Made by a program: the position numbers and the translations under genes | Shown here: in pieces, positions 45,464 through 54,840 of the stretch | Position numbering within the stretch: position 1 is the first letter of the stretch | How the letters are laid out: each line of letters opens with the position of its first letter | The notes under the pieces: model-generated | What the model was told of the DNA's origin: nothing | Databases searched by the model: none | The model's input: only the letters and a program-made list of their open reading frames with translations | Source of the DNA: Bradyrhizobium sp. Gha | Lineage (GTDB): Bacteria; Pseudomonadota; Alphaproteobacteria; Rhizobiales; Xanthobacteraceae | Direction of reading: 5' to 3' | Length of the DNA: 64,000 bases | Assembly (NCBI RefSeq): GCF_900113735.1 | Contig: NZ_FOQM01000019.1 | Location: forward strand, 86,823-150,822

Positions 45464-45736
45464 ATGCAGGCCTTCGACACCGACGTGTGCAATCGCATCA
45501 TCAAGCTGGTGAAAGATATCCTCGAGCAGAATGCGCTCACCGCGGACGTCGCACCGTCGACGAAGCTCGTCGACGCCGGCCTGACCTCGATGGACATGGT
45601 CAATCTGATGCTGGGCGTCGAAGCCGAGTTCGACTTCACGATTCCGCAAACCGAGATCACGCCGGAGAATTTCCAGTCCGTCGAGACGCTGGAGCGCATG
45701 GTCGCAACCCAGTTGAAGCTGGCAAAGGCGGCTTGA
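45464..45736 (+). CDS. Stand-alone aminoacyl carrier protein
   Basis: A 90-residue acyl/peptidyl carrier protein-like helical bundle. The phosphopantetheine attachment site is Ser42 in DAGLTSMDMVNLML. The sequence differs from the fatty-acid synthase AcpP type (DSLD), matching instead the dedicated carriers charged by amino acid:[carrier protein] ligases. It is transcribed divergently from the ligase operon, with 358 bases between. Start chosen at the ATG at 45464. Confidence 0.9.
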   Translation: MQAFDTDVCNRIIKLVKDILEQNALTADVAPSTKLVDAGLTSMDMVNLMLGVEAEFDFTIPQTEITPENFQSVETLERMVATQLKLAKAA

Positions 45737-45843
45737 TCAAGCCACCGCCGCCACCCGCCGGACCCCACGACCCCCGTTCCAAATCCGTCCCAAAACTGGC
45801 ATAGCTTGACCATGTCGCGCGTGGCGGACAGGGTGGAGCAGGC

Positions 45844-46719
45844 ATGACGCAGGCGGTATTGGGCATCATCGGCGGCTCCGGCATCTACGATTTGCCGGGT
45901 CTCGAGGGTGCGCACGAAGAGGTGATCAAGAGCCCCTGGGGCGATCCATCGGCACCCGTGCGGCGCGGCACCATTGCCGGGCTGCCGATCGTGTTCCTGC
46001 CGCGACACGACAAGGGCCACCGGCTGTCGCCCTCCGACATCAACTATCGCGCCAATATCGACGTGCTGAAGCGGGCCGGCGTCACCGACCTGATCTCGCT
46101 GTCGGCCTGCGGCTCCTTCAAGGAGGAGCTGCCGCCCGGCACCTTCGTGCTCGTCGACCAGTTCGTCGACCGCACTTACAAGCGCGAAAGCTCGTTCTTC
46201 GGCAAGGGCTGCGTTGCGCATGTCTCGATGGCGCATCCGGTTTCGCCGCGGCTGCGGATTCACCTTGCTGCGGCCGCCGAGGCCGAGGGCATAGCGATCG
46301 CGCGCGGCGGTACCTATGTCTGCATGGAGGGGCCACAATTCTCCACCTATGCGGAGAGCATGACCTACAAGACATCAGGCTATTCCGTGATCGGCATGAC
46401 CAACATGCCCGAGGCAAAGCTCGCCCGCGAGGCGGAGATCTGCTACGCGACCGTCGCGATGGTCACGGATTTCGACTGCTGGCATCCCGATCACGACGCC
46501 GTCACCGTGCAGGACATCATCCGCGTGCTGACGTCGAACGCCGACAAGGCGAAGTCACTCGTGGCGCGGCTCGCCAGGGATTTCCCGCGCGAGCATGAGC
46601 TGTGCCCGATCGGTTCGGAGCGCGCGCTCGACACCGCGCTGATCACGGCGCCGGAGGCGCGCGATCCCGAACTCCTGATGAAACTCGACGCGGTGGCCGG
46701 GCGCATCCTGCGCGGTTGA
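45844..46719 (+). CDS. mtnP: S-methyl-5'-thioadenosine phosphorylase
   Basis: A 291-residue hexameric/trimeric nucleoside phosphorylase that splits methylthioadenosine into adenine and methylthioribose-1-phosphate. The phosphate-binding start GIIGGSGIYDLPGL, the LPRHDKGHRLSPSDINYRAN block and CMEGPQFSTYAES are diagnostic. It is directly followed (18 bases) by the next enzyme of methionine salvage, mtnA. Confidence 0.96.
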   Translation: MTQAVLGIIGGSGIYDLPGLEGAHEEVIKSPWGDPSAPVRRGTIAGLPIVFLPRHDKGHRLSPSDINYRANIDVLKRAGVTDLISLSACGSFKEELPPGTFVLVDQFVDRTYKRESSFFGKGCVAHVSMAHPVSPRLRIHLAAAAEAEGIAIARGGTYVCMEGPQFSTYAESMTYKTSGYSVIGMTNMPEAKLAREAEICYATVAMVTDFDCWHPDHDAVTVQDIIRVLTSNADKAKSLVARLARDFPREHELCPIGSERALDTALITAPEARDPELLMKLDAVAGRILRG

Positions 46720-46737
46720 AGTGAGAGGCAGAACGCC

Positions 46738-47847
46738 ATGAAAGTCGACGGCAAGCATTTCCGCAGCATCTGGCGCGAGCGTGACGGCTGGTCGGTGGGC
46801 GCGATCGACCAACGCCGGCTGCCGCACGACTTCGTCGTCGCGCGCCTGACTTCGTGTGAGGACGCGGCGGTCGCGATACGGGATATGCTGGTGCGCGGTG
46901 CGCCGCTGATCGGTGCGACCGCGGCTTATGGCATGGCGCTCGCGATGCGCGAGGACGCCTCCGATGCCGGCTTGAAACGCGCCTATGACACGCTGGTCGT
47001 GGCGCGGCCGACGGCGATCAACCTGAAATGGGCGCTGGACGAGATGCGCACGGCGCTCGCGCCGATCGATCCGGTCGAACGGGCGGAAGCGGCGTATGCC
47101 CGCGCCGACGAGATCGTGGAACAGGACGTCGAGATCAACCGCGGCATCGCTGCCAACGGCCTTGCGCTGATCGATGCGATCGTGGCGAAGAAGAAGCCGG
47201 GCGAGACGGTCAACGTGCTGACGCATTGCAACGCCGGCTGGCTCGCCACCGTGGACTGGGGCACCGCGACCGCGCCGATCTATCTCGCACATGAGCGCGG
47301 CATCAAGATCCATGTCTGGGTCGACGAGACCCGGCCGCGCAACCAGGGGGCCTCGCTCACGGCGTGGGAGCTCGGCCATCACGGCGTACCGCACACCGTG
47401 ATCCCCGACAACACCGGCGGCCATCTGATGCAGCACGGCATGGTCGATCTCGCCATCGTCGGCACCGACCGCGTCGCCGCCAATGGCGACGTCTGCAACA
47501 AGATCGGCACCTATCTGAAGGCGCTTGCCGCGCACGACAATGGCGTGCCGTTCTATGTCGCGTTGCCGTCGCCGACGATCGATTTCGCGGTTGACGACGG
47601 CATCCGCGACATCCCGATCGAGCAGCGCAGCGGCACGGAAGTGACCGAGATGACTGGCCGCACCGTGGATGGAAGGCTCGAGACTGTGCGGATCGTGCCC
47701 GAGGGCTCACCGGTCGCGAACTATGCGTTTGACGTGACACCGGCGCGGCTAGTCACCGGGCTCATAACCGAACGCGGGGTGCTCAAGCCGGATCGCGCCG
47801 CGCTCGCAGCTGCGTTCCCAGAGCGCATCGCCGCCGCGGCGGAATAG
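46738..47847 (+). CDS. mtnA: Methylthioribose-1-phosphate isomerase
   Basis: A 369-residue isomerase converting methylthioribose-1-phosphate to methylthioribulose-1-phosphate. Family landmarks are RDMLVRGAPLIGATAAYG, THCNAGWLATVDWGTA with the catalytic Cys, DETRPRNQGASLTAWEL and GTDRVAANGDVCNKIGTY with the catalytic Asp. It forms an operon with mtnP. Later enzymes of the salvage route (mtnB, mtnC, mtnD) are not in the window. Confidence 0.96.
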   Translation: MKVDGKHFRSIWRERDGWSVGAIDQRRLPHDFVVARLTSCEDAAVAIRDMLVRGAPLIGATAAYGMALAMREDASDAGLKRAYDTLVVARPTAINLKWALDEMRTALAPIDPVERAEAAYARADEIVEQDVEINRGIAANGLALIDAIVAKKKPGETVNVLTHCNAGWLATVDWGTATAPIYLAHERGIKIHVWVDETRPRNQGASLTAWELGHHGVPHTVIPDNTGGHLMQHGMVDLAIVGTDRVAANGDVCNKIGTYLKALAAHDNGVPFYVALPSPTIDFAVDDGIRDIPIEQRSGTEVTEMTGRTVDGRLETVRIVPEGSPVANYAFDVTPARLVTGLITERGVLKPDRAALAAAFPERIAAAAE

Positions 47848-47878
47848 GCGGATCGCGCGAGGCGAGGTCGCCCCGCGC

Positions 47879-47962
47879 CGTCATTGCGAGCGAAGCGACG
47901 AAGCAGAGGCCTTCCGCGGAAAGACTCTGGATTGCTTCGTCGCTTCGCTCCTCGCAATGACG
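47879..47962. repeat. CGTCATTGCGAG-type palindromic repeat, copy 2
   Basis: An 84-bp element with 12-base terminal inverted repeats CGTCATTGCGAG / CTCGCAATGACG and inner arms around CTCTGGATTGCTTCGTCGC. Located between mtnA and the convergent HAD gene. Confidence 0.85.
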
Positions 47963-47973
47963 AGGATGGTCGA

Positions 47974-48609
47974 CTATCCAAGCTTGAGCCCCGTCGCGGC
48001 CTCCAGCTCGGCGATCGCCTGCGCGCCGCTCGTCACCTTGATCGTGGTCATGCCCTTCTCGCGTGCGGGCTTCAGATTCACGCCGAGATCATCGAGATAA
48101 ACGCAGTTCTTCGGATCGACGTTCAGCGTCTCGACCATCAGCTGGTAAATCCGCGGATCAGGTTTGCGGAGGCCGATCTTGGCGGATTCGATGACGTGGT
48201 CGAACAGCACCATCACCTCGGCAACGTAGAGCGAGCGTCCGGTCATGCTGCCGATGGCGTTGGCTGGCAGATTGTTGGTGATACAGCCGGTCTTGAATTG
48301 CGCCTTGATGCGCTTCAGCGCTTCGACCATCTCGGGACGCAGATCGCCCTGCAGCAGCGGCAGCACCTCGCGGCCGCGAACCTCCGCGCCGAGCGCGAGT
48401 GATTCCGCCGCGAACAGCTTGTCGAATGTCTCGATATCGACCTCGGCGCGCTCAAATTTGGCCCAGGCATTTTCCAGATGATTGGCCGCATTGGTGCGTC
48501 GGATGATGTCGGCCGGCAGACCGCGCTCTGTTTCGAATCGCGAGAATGCCTCGAACGGCGAGCTCGTCAGCACGCCGCCAAAATCAAAGATCACAGCCTC
48601 GATCGCCAC
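47974..48609 (-). CDS. HAD-family hydrolase
   Basis: A 211-residue HAD phosphatase-like protein with motif I VIFDFGGVLT, the threonine/asparagine motif II in CITNNLP, the lysine in SAKIGLRKPDPRIY and motif IV YLDDLGVNL. It resembles epoxide-hydrolase N-terminal or YihX-like HAD proteins. The frame is open far upstream, but recognisable homology begins at VAIEAVIFDFGG, so I use the GTG at 48609 (TTG at 48612 is equally possible). Confidence 0.88.
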   Translation of the reverse strand: MAIEAVIFDFGGVLTSSPFEAFSRFETERGLPADIIRRTNAANHLENAWAKFERAEVDIETFDKLFAAESLALGAEVRGREVLPLLQGDLRPEMVEALKRIKAQFKTGCITNNLPANAIGSMTGRSLYVAEVMVLFDHVIESAKIGLRKPDPRIYQLMVETLNVDPKNCVYLDDLGVNLKPAREKGMTTIKVTSGAQAIAELEAATGLKLG

Positions 48610-48696
48610 CAATGCCGCCCTCGTCAATTGCTTTCCAAGAGGGCTAGCATGCGCTATCGGCAAGGGCCAGTCCCGCCGATGCCAGAGCATGTTCCC

Positions 48697-49455
48697 ATGA
48701 AGAAGCTCGTCACTCTCATGACAGCCACGCTGCTGCTCACGATGCCCGCTCATGCCATCGTCGGCGGCGGGACGCCGCAGACCGAAGGTGTTGCACGCGC
48801 CGTCGTCACCATCGTCGGCTCGCGCGGCAATTTCTGTACTGGCAGCCTGATCGCACCGGAGGTCGTACTGACGGTCGCCCACTGCGTGCAGCCCGGCGCA
48901 GATTACAAGATCGTCGATCGCGGCCCCGACGGTCAGCCGCAATTGCTGAACGTCCGCACGGTCGCGATCCATCCGGGCTTCAACATGCAGGCGATGCTGG
49001 CGCATCGTGCCACCGCCGACGTGGCATTGCTGCAACTTGAAATTCCACTCAAGGGAAAATCGGCAGTGCCAGTCGGCGCGCCCAATATTCCAATCCAGGT
49101 CGGCAGCCGTTTCACCATCGCCGGGATCGGCGTCACCATGCGCGGCGATGGCAAGAGCGGTGGCGCAATTCGCGTTGCCGGCCTTGTTGCCACCGGCCAG
49201 CCCGGCACGTTCCAGATCCGCCTGGTCGATCCCCTAACCAACGGCGTTCGCGACGGAATTGGCGCCTGCACCGGCGATTCCGGTGGCCCCGTGTTCGAGG
49301 ACAAGCCTGATCGTGCCGTGCTTGTTGGCGTCATCAGCTGGTCGACGGGGCCGAATGGCGCCGCTGGCTGTGGCGGGTTGACCGGGGTCACGCCGCTGAC
49401 GCTCTATCGCGACTGGATCTTGCAGACGGCGCGGAGCTGGGGCGCGGCGTTGTAG
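48697..49455 (+). CDS. Secreted trypsin-like serine protease
   Basis: A 252-residue S1-family protease with a signal peptide (MKKLVTLMTATLLLTMPAHA) directly followed by IVGGGTPQ, the usual mature N-terminus. The catalytic triad is visible as His in LTVAHCV, Asp in TADVALLQL and Ser in CTGDSGGPVF. A short Cys-poor fold with one or two disulfides is suggested. Substrate unknown. It is divergent from the HAD gene (87 bases apart). Confidence 0.92.
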   Translation: MKKLVTLMTATLLLTMPAHAIVGGGTPQTEGVARAVVTIVGSRGNFCTGSLIAPEVVLTVAHCVQPGADYKIVDRGPDGQPQLLNVRTVAIHPGFNMQAMLAHRATADVALLQLEIPLKGKSAVPVGAPNIPIQVGSRFTIAGIGVTMRGDGKSGGAIRVAGLVATGQPGTFQIRLVDPLTNGVRDGIGACTGDSGGPVFEDKPDRAVLVGVISWSTGPNGAAGCGGLTGVTPLTLYRDWILQTARSWGAAL

Positions 49456-49575
49456 TTTGATCGCGACTTGATCTATGCCATTTTGCGAGGGAAGCGCGAT
49501 GGGTGACCACGTCCGTCGCAGAGGAAACGCGCCGCCATCAAGGCGGCCTGAACAAGACAAGGCATAGAATCAACA

Positions 49576-51078
49576 ATGAATGTCGCTGTTCGCAATCACG
49601 CCTCGGCTAAACAGGCTTCGGAACATTTCGACGTGCTGATCGTCGGCGCCGGCATTTCCGGCATCGGCAGCGCCTATCACGTCACCAAGCAGCTTCCGGG
49701 CACGAGCTACGTCATCCTGGAGACGCAGGCGACCTTCGGCGGCACCTGGAGCACGCATCGCTATCCCGGCATTCGCTCGGACAGCGATCTCCATACCTTC
49801 GGCTACAGCTTCAAGCCCTGGGTCGGGCCGCCGATCGCGACGGCCGAGGAGATCCTCGCTTATATGAACGAGGTAATCGACGAGAACGATATCGCCCGCC
49901 ACATCCGTTACAAGCACAAGATCGTCTCGGCGAACTGGTCCAGCGAGCAGAATCTCTGGACCATCGAGGCTGTTATGACCGACACAGGCGAAGCAAAGAT
50001 CTTTACCGCGAACTTTCTCTGGATGTGCCAGGGCTATTATCGCCATTCGGAAGGCTACACGCCGGAATGGAAGGGCATGGACCGCTTCAAGGGCCGCATC
50101 GTCCATCCGCAGACCTGGCCTGATGACATCGATCTCAAGAACAAGAAGGTCGTCGTGATCGGCTCGGGCGCGACGGCGGCGACCCTGGTGCCGAACATCG
50201 CGGACGACTGCGCGCATGTCACCATGTTGCAGCGCTCGCCGACTTATTTCCGCTTGGGGCGTAACGCCATCGAGATCGCGGAGGAATTGCGCCGGCTCCA
50301 GGTCGACGAAGCCTGGATCCACGAGATCGTCCGCCGCAAGATTCTGTTCGAGCAGGATGCGTTCACGAAGCTCTGCCTGTCCAAGCCGGACGAGGTGAAG
50401 AAGGAGCTGATCGGCCAGATCAGCGCTGTGCTCGGTCCTGACTACGATGTCGAGACGCACTTCACGCCGAGCTACCGGCCGTGGCGTCAGCGCGTCGCCT
50501 TCGTGCCGGATGCCGATCTGTTCAAAGGCATTGCCAGTGGCAAGGCCTCGGTCGTCACGGACGAGATCGAATGTTTCGTCGAGAACGGCATTCAGCTGAA
50601 GTCAGGCCAGCTGCTGCAGGCCGACGTCATCATCACTGCGACCGGCTTCAATCTCTCGGCGCTCGGCGATATTGCCTTCGAGATTGACGGCAAGCCCCTC
50701 GCTTTCGGCGAAACGGTCACCTATCGCGGCATGATGTTCACGGGCGTGCCGAACATGGCCTGGGTGTTCGGCTATTTCCGCGCCAGCTGGACCTTGCGCG
50801 TCGATCTCGTCGCGGATTTCGTTTGCCGCCTGCTCGGCCACATGAAGGCGAAGGGCAAGAAGAAGGTCGAGGTGTCCTTGCGCGCCGAAGACCACGACAT
50901 GCCGATCCTGCCCTGGATCGATCCGGAAAACTTCAACCCCGGCTACATCATGCGGAACATGAACTTGCTGCCCAAGCGCGGCGACAAGCCGGAATGGCAA
51001 CACAGCCAGGATTACTGGACCGAGAAGGACGAAATCCCGAAGACGGATCTGGATGACAAGGCGTTTGTGTACGGGTGA
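49576..51078 (+). CDS. Flavin-containing (Baeyer-Villiger-type) monooxygenase
   Basis: A 500-residue FAD/NADPH oxidoreductase. The FAD dinucleotide motif is VGAGISGIGSAYH near residue 21, then GGTWSTHRYPGIRSDSDLHT typical of BVMOs, and the NADPH motif VIGSGATAATLVP near residue 195. The Baeyer-Villiger fingerprint FxGxxxHxxxWP appears as FKGRIVHPQTWP (residues 171-182). Likely substrates are ketones or other lipophilic compounds; not predictable. Monocistronic in appearance. Confidence 0.93.
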   Translation: MNVAVRNHASAKQASEHFDVLIVGAGISGIGSAYHVTKQLPGTSYVILETQATFGGTWSTHRYPGIRSDSDLHTFGYSFKPWVGPPIATAEEILAYMNEVIDENDIARHIRYKHKIVSANWSSEQNLWTIEAVMTDTGEAKIFTANFLWMCQGYYRHSEGYTPEWKGMDRFKGRIVHPQTWPDDIDLKNKKVVVIGSGATAATLVPNIADDCAHVTMLQRSPTYFRLGRNAIEIAEELRRLQVDEAWIHEIVRRKILFEQDAFTKLCLSKPDEVKKELIGQISAVLGPDYDVETHFTPSYRPWRQRVAFVPDADLFKGIASGKASVVTDEIECFVENGIQLKSGQLLQADVIITATGFNLSALGDIAFEIDGKPLAFGETVTYRGMMFTGVPNMAWVFGYFRASWTLRVDLVADFVCRLLGHMKAKGKKKVEVSLRAEDHDMPILPWIDPENFNPGYIMRNMNLLPKRGDKPEWQHSQDYWTEKDEIPKTDLDDKAFVYG

Positions 51079-51140
51079 GGTTTTCGAACGTCACGCGCTC
51101 CAATGCCGGCAAGGGCGTCGTGCGCCACAAATGGTGGGCT

Positions 51141-51968
51141 CTAGCGCTTCTGCTGCGCCGGCTTGCGCGGCGGGCGCGGGGCGGCGGCGGCAGGCATGCC
51201 GCCCATCTTGTTGGCGGCCTCGCTGAGGTCGAGCAGCGAACGCCTTGTGTCTTCGAGGAAGCTCGCCGATTTCTTCTTCATGGTGTCGGCGAGCTCGTGC
51301 AGCCCCTTCACTTTTTCGAACAATTCGTCGGTCTTGCCATCGATGATGCCGGGCACCGCGCCCTCGATCTTGGTGACCGCCCCGTCGAAGCCGGCAAATG
51401 CATTGTCGACCTTGAGCATCACCGCGTCGATCTCGTCACCCTTGCCTCTGAGATCGACGGTATGGTCCTCGAACGTGCGCAGGCCCTCCGTGATGGCGGG
51501 CGCGTTGCTGACGATCGTGCGATCGACGCTGTGAAGCGTATCGACGATGGATTCGGCATCGCTGAGATCGGCGGTCAGTACGGGGATGCCGTCGGCATCG
51601 AGCGGCACCGGCGGCGCGGAGGGAGCACCGCCGATCAGCGAGACCGCGGCGATACCGGTGAGGCCCTGGAACTCGATGCCGGCCACTGTGTCCTTGCGCA
51701 GCGGCGCGGCGTTGTCGACGGACACCAGCGCCACGACCTTGCGCGGACTCTCCAGCTTGATCGAGAGGATCTGGCCAGCCGGCACGCCGTCGAAATTAAC
51801 CGGGCCGCCGCTGCGCAGGCCGCTCGCGGAACCACCCTCGAACACGACGCGCAACTGGCTGCGGCTCTGGCTGGCGCGCCATTTCTGCACGCCGAGCAGG
51901 CCGCCGAACGCGACGGCGATCACCGTCAGCGTCGCCGTTCCGATCACCAGATTGCTCGCGCGTGCCAT
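51141..51968 (-). CDS. MlaD/MCE-family protein
   Basis: A 275-residue protein with one N-terminal membrane anchor (NLVIGTATLTVIAVAFGGLLGV) and an MCE domain (LRVVFEGGSASGLRSGGPVNFDGVPAGQILSIKL...GLTGIAAVSLIGG). A coiled-coil C-terminal part and a basic Pro-rich tail follow. MCE proteins form periplasmic lipid-transfer rings with MlaE-type permeases and MlaF-type ATPases; neither gene is adjacent, so partners must be elsewhere or this copy acts with another system. Confidence 0.9.
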   Translation of the reverse strand: MARASNLVIGTATLTVIAVAFGGLLGVQKWRASQSRSQLRVVFEGGSASGLRSGGPVNFDGVPAGQILSIKLESPRKVVALVSVDNAAPLRKDTVAGIEFQGLTGIAAVSLIGGAPSAPPVPLDADGIPVLTADLSDAESIVDTLHSVDRTIVSNAPAITEGLRTFEDHTVDLRGKGDEIDAVMLKVDNAFAGFDGAVTKIEGAVPGIIDGKTDELFEKVKGLHELADTMKKKSASFLEDTRRSLLDLSEAANKMGGMPAAAAPRPPRKPAQQKR

Positions 51969-52020
51969 GCGGGTGACTCTACGACCAAAGCCGGGAAGTT
52001 GGAAGCAGGCCGGATGGTAC

Positions 52021-52102
52021 GTAGGGCAGGTTAGCGGAGCGTAACCCGCCGTCGTCTCAATCAGGATCAGTTGGCGGATTACGCCGCGCTAATCCGCCCT
52101 AC
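52021..52102. repeat. Intergenic palindromic repeat
   Basis: Begins GTAGGGCAGGTTAGCGGAGC and ends GCTAATCCGCCCTAC, with inner GTAACCCGCC / GGCGGATTAC arms; same family as 29406-29477. Located between the MCE gene and the acyl-CoA synthetase gene stop. Confidence 0.75.
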
Positions 52103-52108
52103 GCGACA

Positions 52109-54328
52109 TCAATGCTTGGCGGCGCGTTTGGCGGCGGCATTGTTCAACACGATCAGCGCATCGACAGCGACACCCGTCTTGGCATTGATCAGGAACGGAT
52201 TGACATCGATTGACGCGATCCGGTTGCCGGCGTCCGCAATCAAATTGGACAGCCCGACCAGCGCCTTCACGGCGGACGCCTCGTGCAATGCTGGCTTGCC
52301 GCGATAGCCGCGCATCTTGATGCCGGCCTTGGTGCGGCCGATCAGGAGCCGCGCCTCGGCCTCGTCCAGCGGTGCGCCCGCCAATGCCACGTCCTTCATC
52401 AGCTCGATATCGATGCCGCCGGTGCCGAACAGCACGACGGGTCCCATCTCGGCATCGAGCGAGGCGCCGACCACGAGCTCGAGGTCGGCCTTGACCTGCT
52501 GCGCGATCAGGATGCCGTCAAGATCAGGTTTGCCTTTCAGCTTTTTCACCCGCGCGGTGATGTCGGCAAACGCCTTCTTCACCTCGGCCGCACTGTTGAG
52601 GTTCAGCACCACGCCGCCGATGTCGGATTTGTGCAGGATCTCGGCGCTGACGACCTTGGCGACGACCGGGAAGCCGATCTGCCCGGCGATCTTCGCGGCC
52701 TCCGTCGCCGTCTGCGCGATTGCCTCCCTGGAGACCGGGATGCCATAAGCTTTCAGCAGCTTCTTCGAGGCGACCTCGTCGAGCGCGGCGCCACTCGCGG
52801 ATTTCAGTGCCTTCTCCAGCACGGCCCGCGCGGCGGGCTTCGAGCTCGAGACGATGTCGGGAACTTCCTTGCGCAGCTTCGCATAGGCGAGCAGCGATTT
52901 GATCGCGGTCACCGCGCGGTCCATGCCCTGCATCACGACGAGATGCGGCAGCGATTTGCGCAAGCCTTTGGTGAACTCGGTGAAGCCGATCGACATCGCG
53001 CTGATATAGATCACGGGTTTCGAGGCGCGGCTCGCCATCTCGTTGACGATGCGCAAATTGCGCTCGCGCTGCTCGTGCGGCGCCTTGGGAAACTCGGCGT
53101 CGACAATGACGATGTCGATATCAGGGTCGTCGATCATCAGCTTGATCGATTTCATGTAGACGGAGGGATCGACCACCGCGGCAAAGCCGGCATCAAGCGG
53201 ATTGCCGACGATCGAGCCCGGCCCGAGCATTTTTGCCAGTTCGCTGCTGACATGAGGGTTCAGCGGCGCAAAATTCAGGCCTTCGGCATAGAAGGCGTCC
53301 AGCAGCATGCCGCGCTTGCCGCCTGACAGCGTGACTGCCGCAAGCCGGTCGCCCCTGGGGACAGCGGCGTGGACGAAGCATTCGGTGGTCTCGATCAGCT
53401 CGTCGAGCCCGCTCACGCGGATCACGCCTTCGCGGGTTGCTATCGCATCGAAGGTCTCAATCGAGCCCGCAAGCGCGCCGGTATGCGCCATCGCGGCGGC
53501 GCGGCCACCCTCTGACGATCCGAGCTTGAGCGCGATCACCGGCTTGCTTGCGGCTCGCGCAGCCTTGCAGGCGTCGCGAAACGCCTTGGTGTTGCGCACG
53601 CCTTCGAGATAGACCACGATCACCTTGACGCTCGGATCCTCGGCGAAATAGCGCATCAGGTCCGGCGTCTCGAGCCCGGTCTCGTTGCCGGTTGTCGCCA
53701 TGTAGCCGACGCCGACGCCGCGATCTTCCAGCGCCTGACGGATCGCCATCACGATGGCACCGGATTGCCCGGCGATCGCCACCGGGCCTTGTTCCATGGT
53801 GACGATTCGGTCGTCGATATTGGTGAAGAGCTTTTCACCGGCGCTCAAATTGCCCAGGCAGTTCGGGCCGGTGACGGCGAGCCCGGTCTCGCGCACGGCC
53901 TGGCGCAGCTCGACGGCGAGCTTCTGGCTCTCCTCGTCCTGCAGCTCGCTGAAGCCCGAGGTGACGATGGTGGCGGACCGGGCACCGGCTGCGGCGGCGT
54001 CGCGGATCACCTGCACGGCAAAGCGTGCGGGCACCAGCACCAAAACGTGATCAGGCTTCTCCGGGAGGCTCGCAAAATCCTTGTAGCAGGGAACGCCCCA
54101 GATGGTTTCGCGCTTGGCATTGAGCGGATAGAGCCCGCCCTCGAACCCGTATTTGACAAGGTTGTTCCAGATGCGCTCGGCGTAATTGCCCGGCTTGTCG
54201 GTGGCGCCCACCAGCACGATATTGCGGGGATGCAGCATGGCGTGGATGCCTTTGACGACGTCGCTGGCATCGGGCGACGGAGACCATGGGCGGGCATGAC
54301 CCGACGCGGCAGAGACGCGAGCTTCCAT
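52109..54328 (-). CDS. NDP-forming acyl-CoA synthetase (acetate--CoA ligase family)
   Basis: A 739-residue fusion of the alpha and beta parts of an ADP-forming acyl-CoA synthetase (Acd type). The N-terminal CoA-binding domain begins LHPRNIVLVGATDKPGNYAER, and the phosphohistidine candidate is in AMAHTGALAGS. The C-terminal ATP-grasp domain runs from about residue 520 (KLLKAYGIPVSREA) with VVAKVVSAEILHKSDIGGV. It interconverts an acid plus CoA with the acyl-CoA; substrate range unknown. ATG at 54328; the open frame to 54439 has no good ribosome site. Confidence 0.92.
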   Translation of the reverse strand: MEARVSAASGHARPWSPSPDASDVVKGIHAMLHPRNIVLVGATDKPGNYAERIWNNLVKYGFEGGLYPLNAKRETIWGVPCYKDFASLPEKPDHVLVLVPARFAVQVIRDAAAAGARSATIVTSGFSELQDEESQKLAVELRQAVRETGLAVTGPNCLGNLSAGEKLFTNIDDRIVTMEQGPVAIAGQSGAIVMAIRQALEDRGVGVGYMATTGNETGLETPDLMRYFAEDPSVKVIVVYLEGVRNTKAFRDACKAARAASKPVIALKLGSSEGGRAAAMAHTGALAGSIETFDAIATREGVIRVSGLDELIETTECFVHAAVPRGDRLAAVTLSGGKRGMLLDAFYAEGLNFAPLNPHVSSELAKMLGPGSIVGNPLDAGFAAVVDPSVYMKSIKLMIDDPDIDIVIVDAEFPKAPHEQRERNLRIVNEMASRASKPVIYISAMSIGFTEFTKGLRKSLPHLVVMQGMDRAVTAIKSLLAYAKLRKEVPDIVSSSKPAARAVLEKALKSASGAALDEVASKKLLKAYGIPVSREAIAQTATEAAKIAGQIGFPVVAKVVSAEILHKSDIGGVVLNLNSAAEVKKAFADITARVKKLKGKPDLDGILIAQQVKADLELVVGASLDAEMGPVVLFGTGGIDIELMKDVALAGAPLDEAEARLLIGRTKAGIKMRGYRGKPALHEASAVKALVGLSNLIADAGNRIASIDVNPFLINAKTGVAVDALIVLNNAAAKRAAKH

Positions 54329-54504
54329 GGCATGACCTCTTCTGTTGTTCTTTTTGATCTGTTGTTCTCTTTGGCGGCGTGTCACGTGATCGTATGGGGA
54401 GTTGCGTGGAGTGGCAACCAGCAGCGCTGCATGCCGCACGGCGGAATGAGCGATTGCAATGTTGTGAGCGCTGAATCGATACCGGAGCGACCGATTGCGC
54501 AGAG

Positions 54505-54840
54505 CTATCCACGCTCTTCGATCAAGGTGGCATGCAGCAGGTAGCGTGCGGGGCCTGACGTGACCGCGTCAAACGGCCAGCAAGTCGCAAGCACGAGCTC
54601 GAAGCCTCGAGTCGCGGGATCGATGCCCGATGCGTCGAAATGGACGACCGCCGTGGAATCCGCGCGATAGCGAAAGCGTTTGCCGTCACTGCGCGTGGCA
54701 TCGATCACGTCGCCAATGGCAACCTCGCGCAAGAAGCGGAAGTGGGTATCGCGATGCGCCGCATACACGGCGACGCCACGCTCGCCGGCGCCAACCGTCT
54801 CGCTGATGTGCCCGGGCCCGAAGGCGAGCGCCTTCGTCAT
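54505..54840 (-). pseudogene. Class GN sortase, C-terminal fragment
   Basis: A 111-codon frame matching the C-terminal half of class GN (proteobacterial) sortases: ALAFGPGHISETVGAGERG, the catalytic His29 in AAHRDTHF, Cys87 in LVLATCWPFDA and Arg99 in GPARYLLHA. The N-terminal membrane anchor and first 80 or so residues are missing. The frame begins inside the right end of a palindromic repeat (MTK comes from its CAATGACG end), so homology stops exactly at the repeat. No signal or anchor remains, so it is unlikely to work at the membrane even though the triad is intact. Confidence 0.82.
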
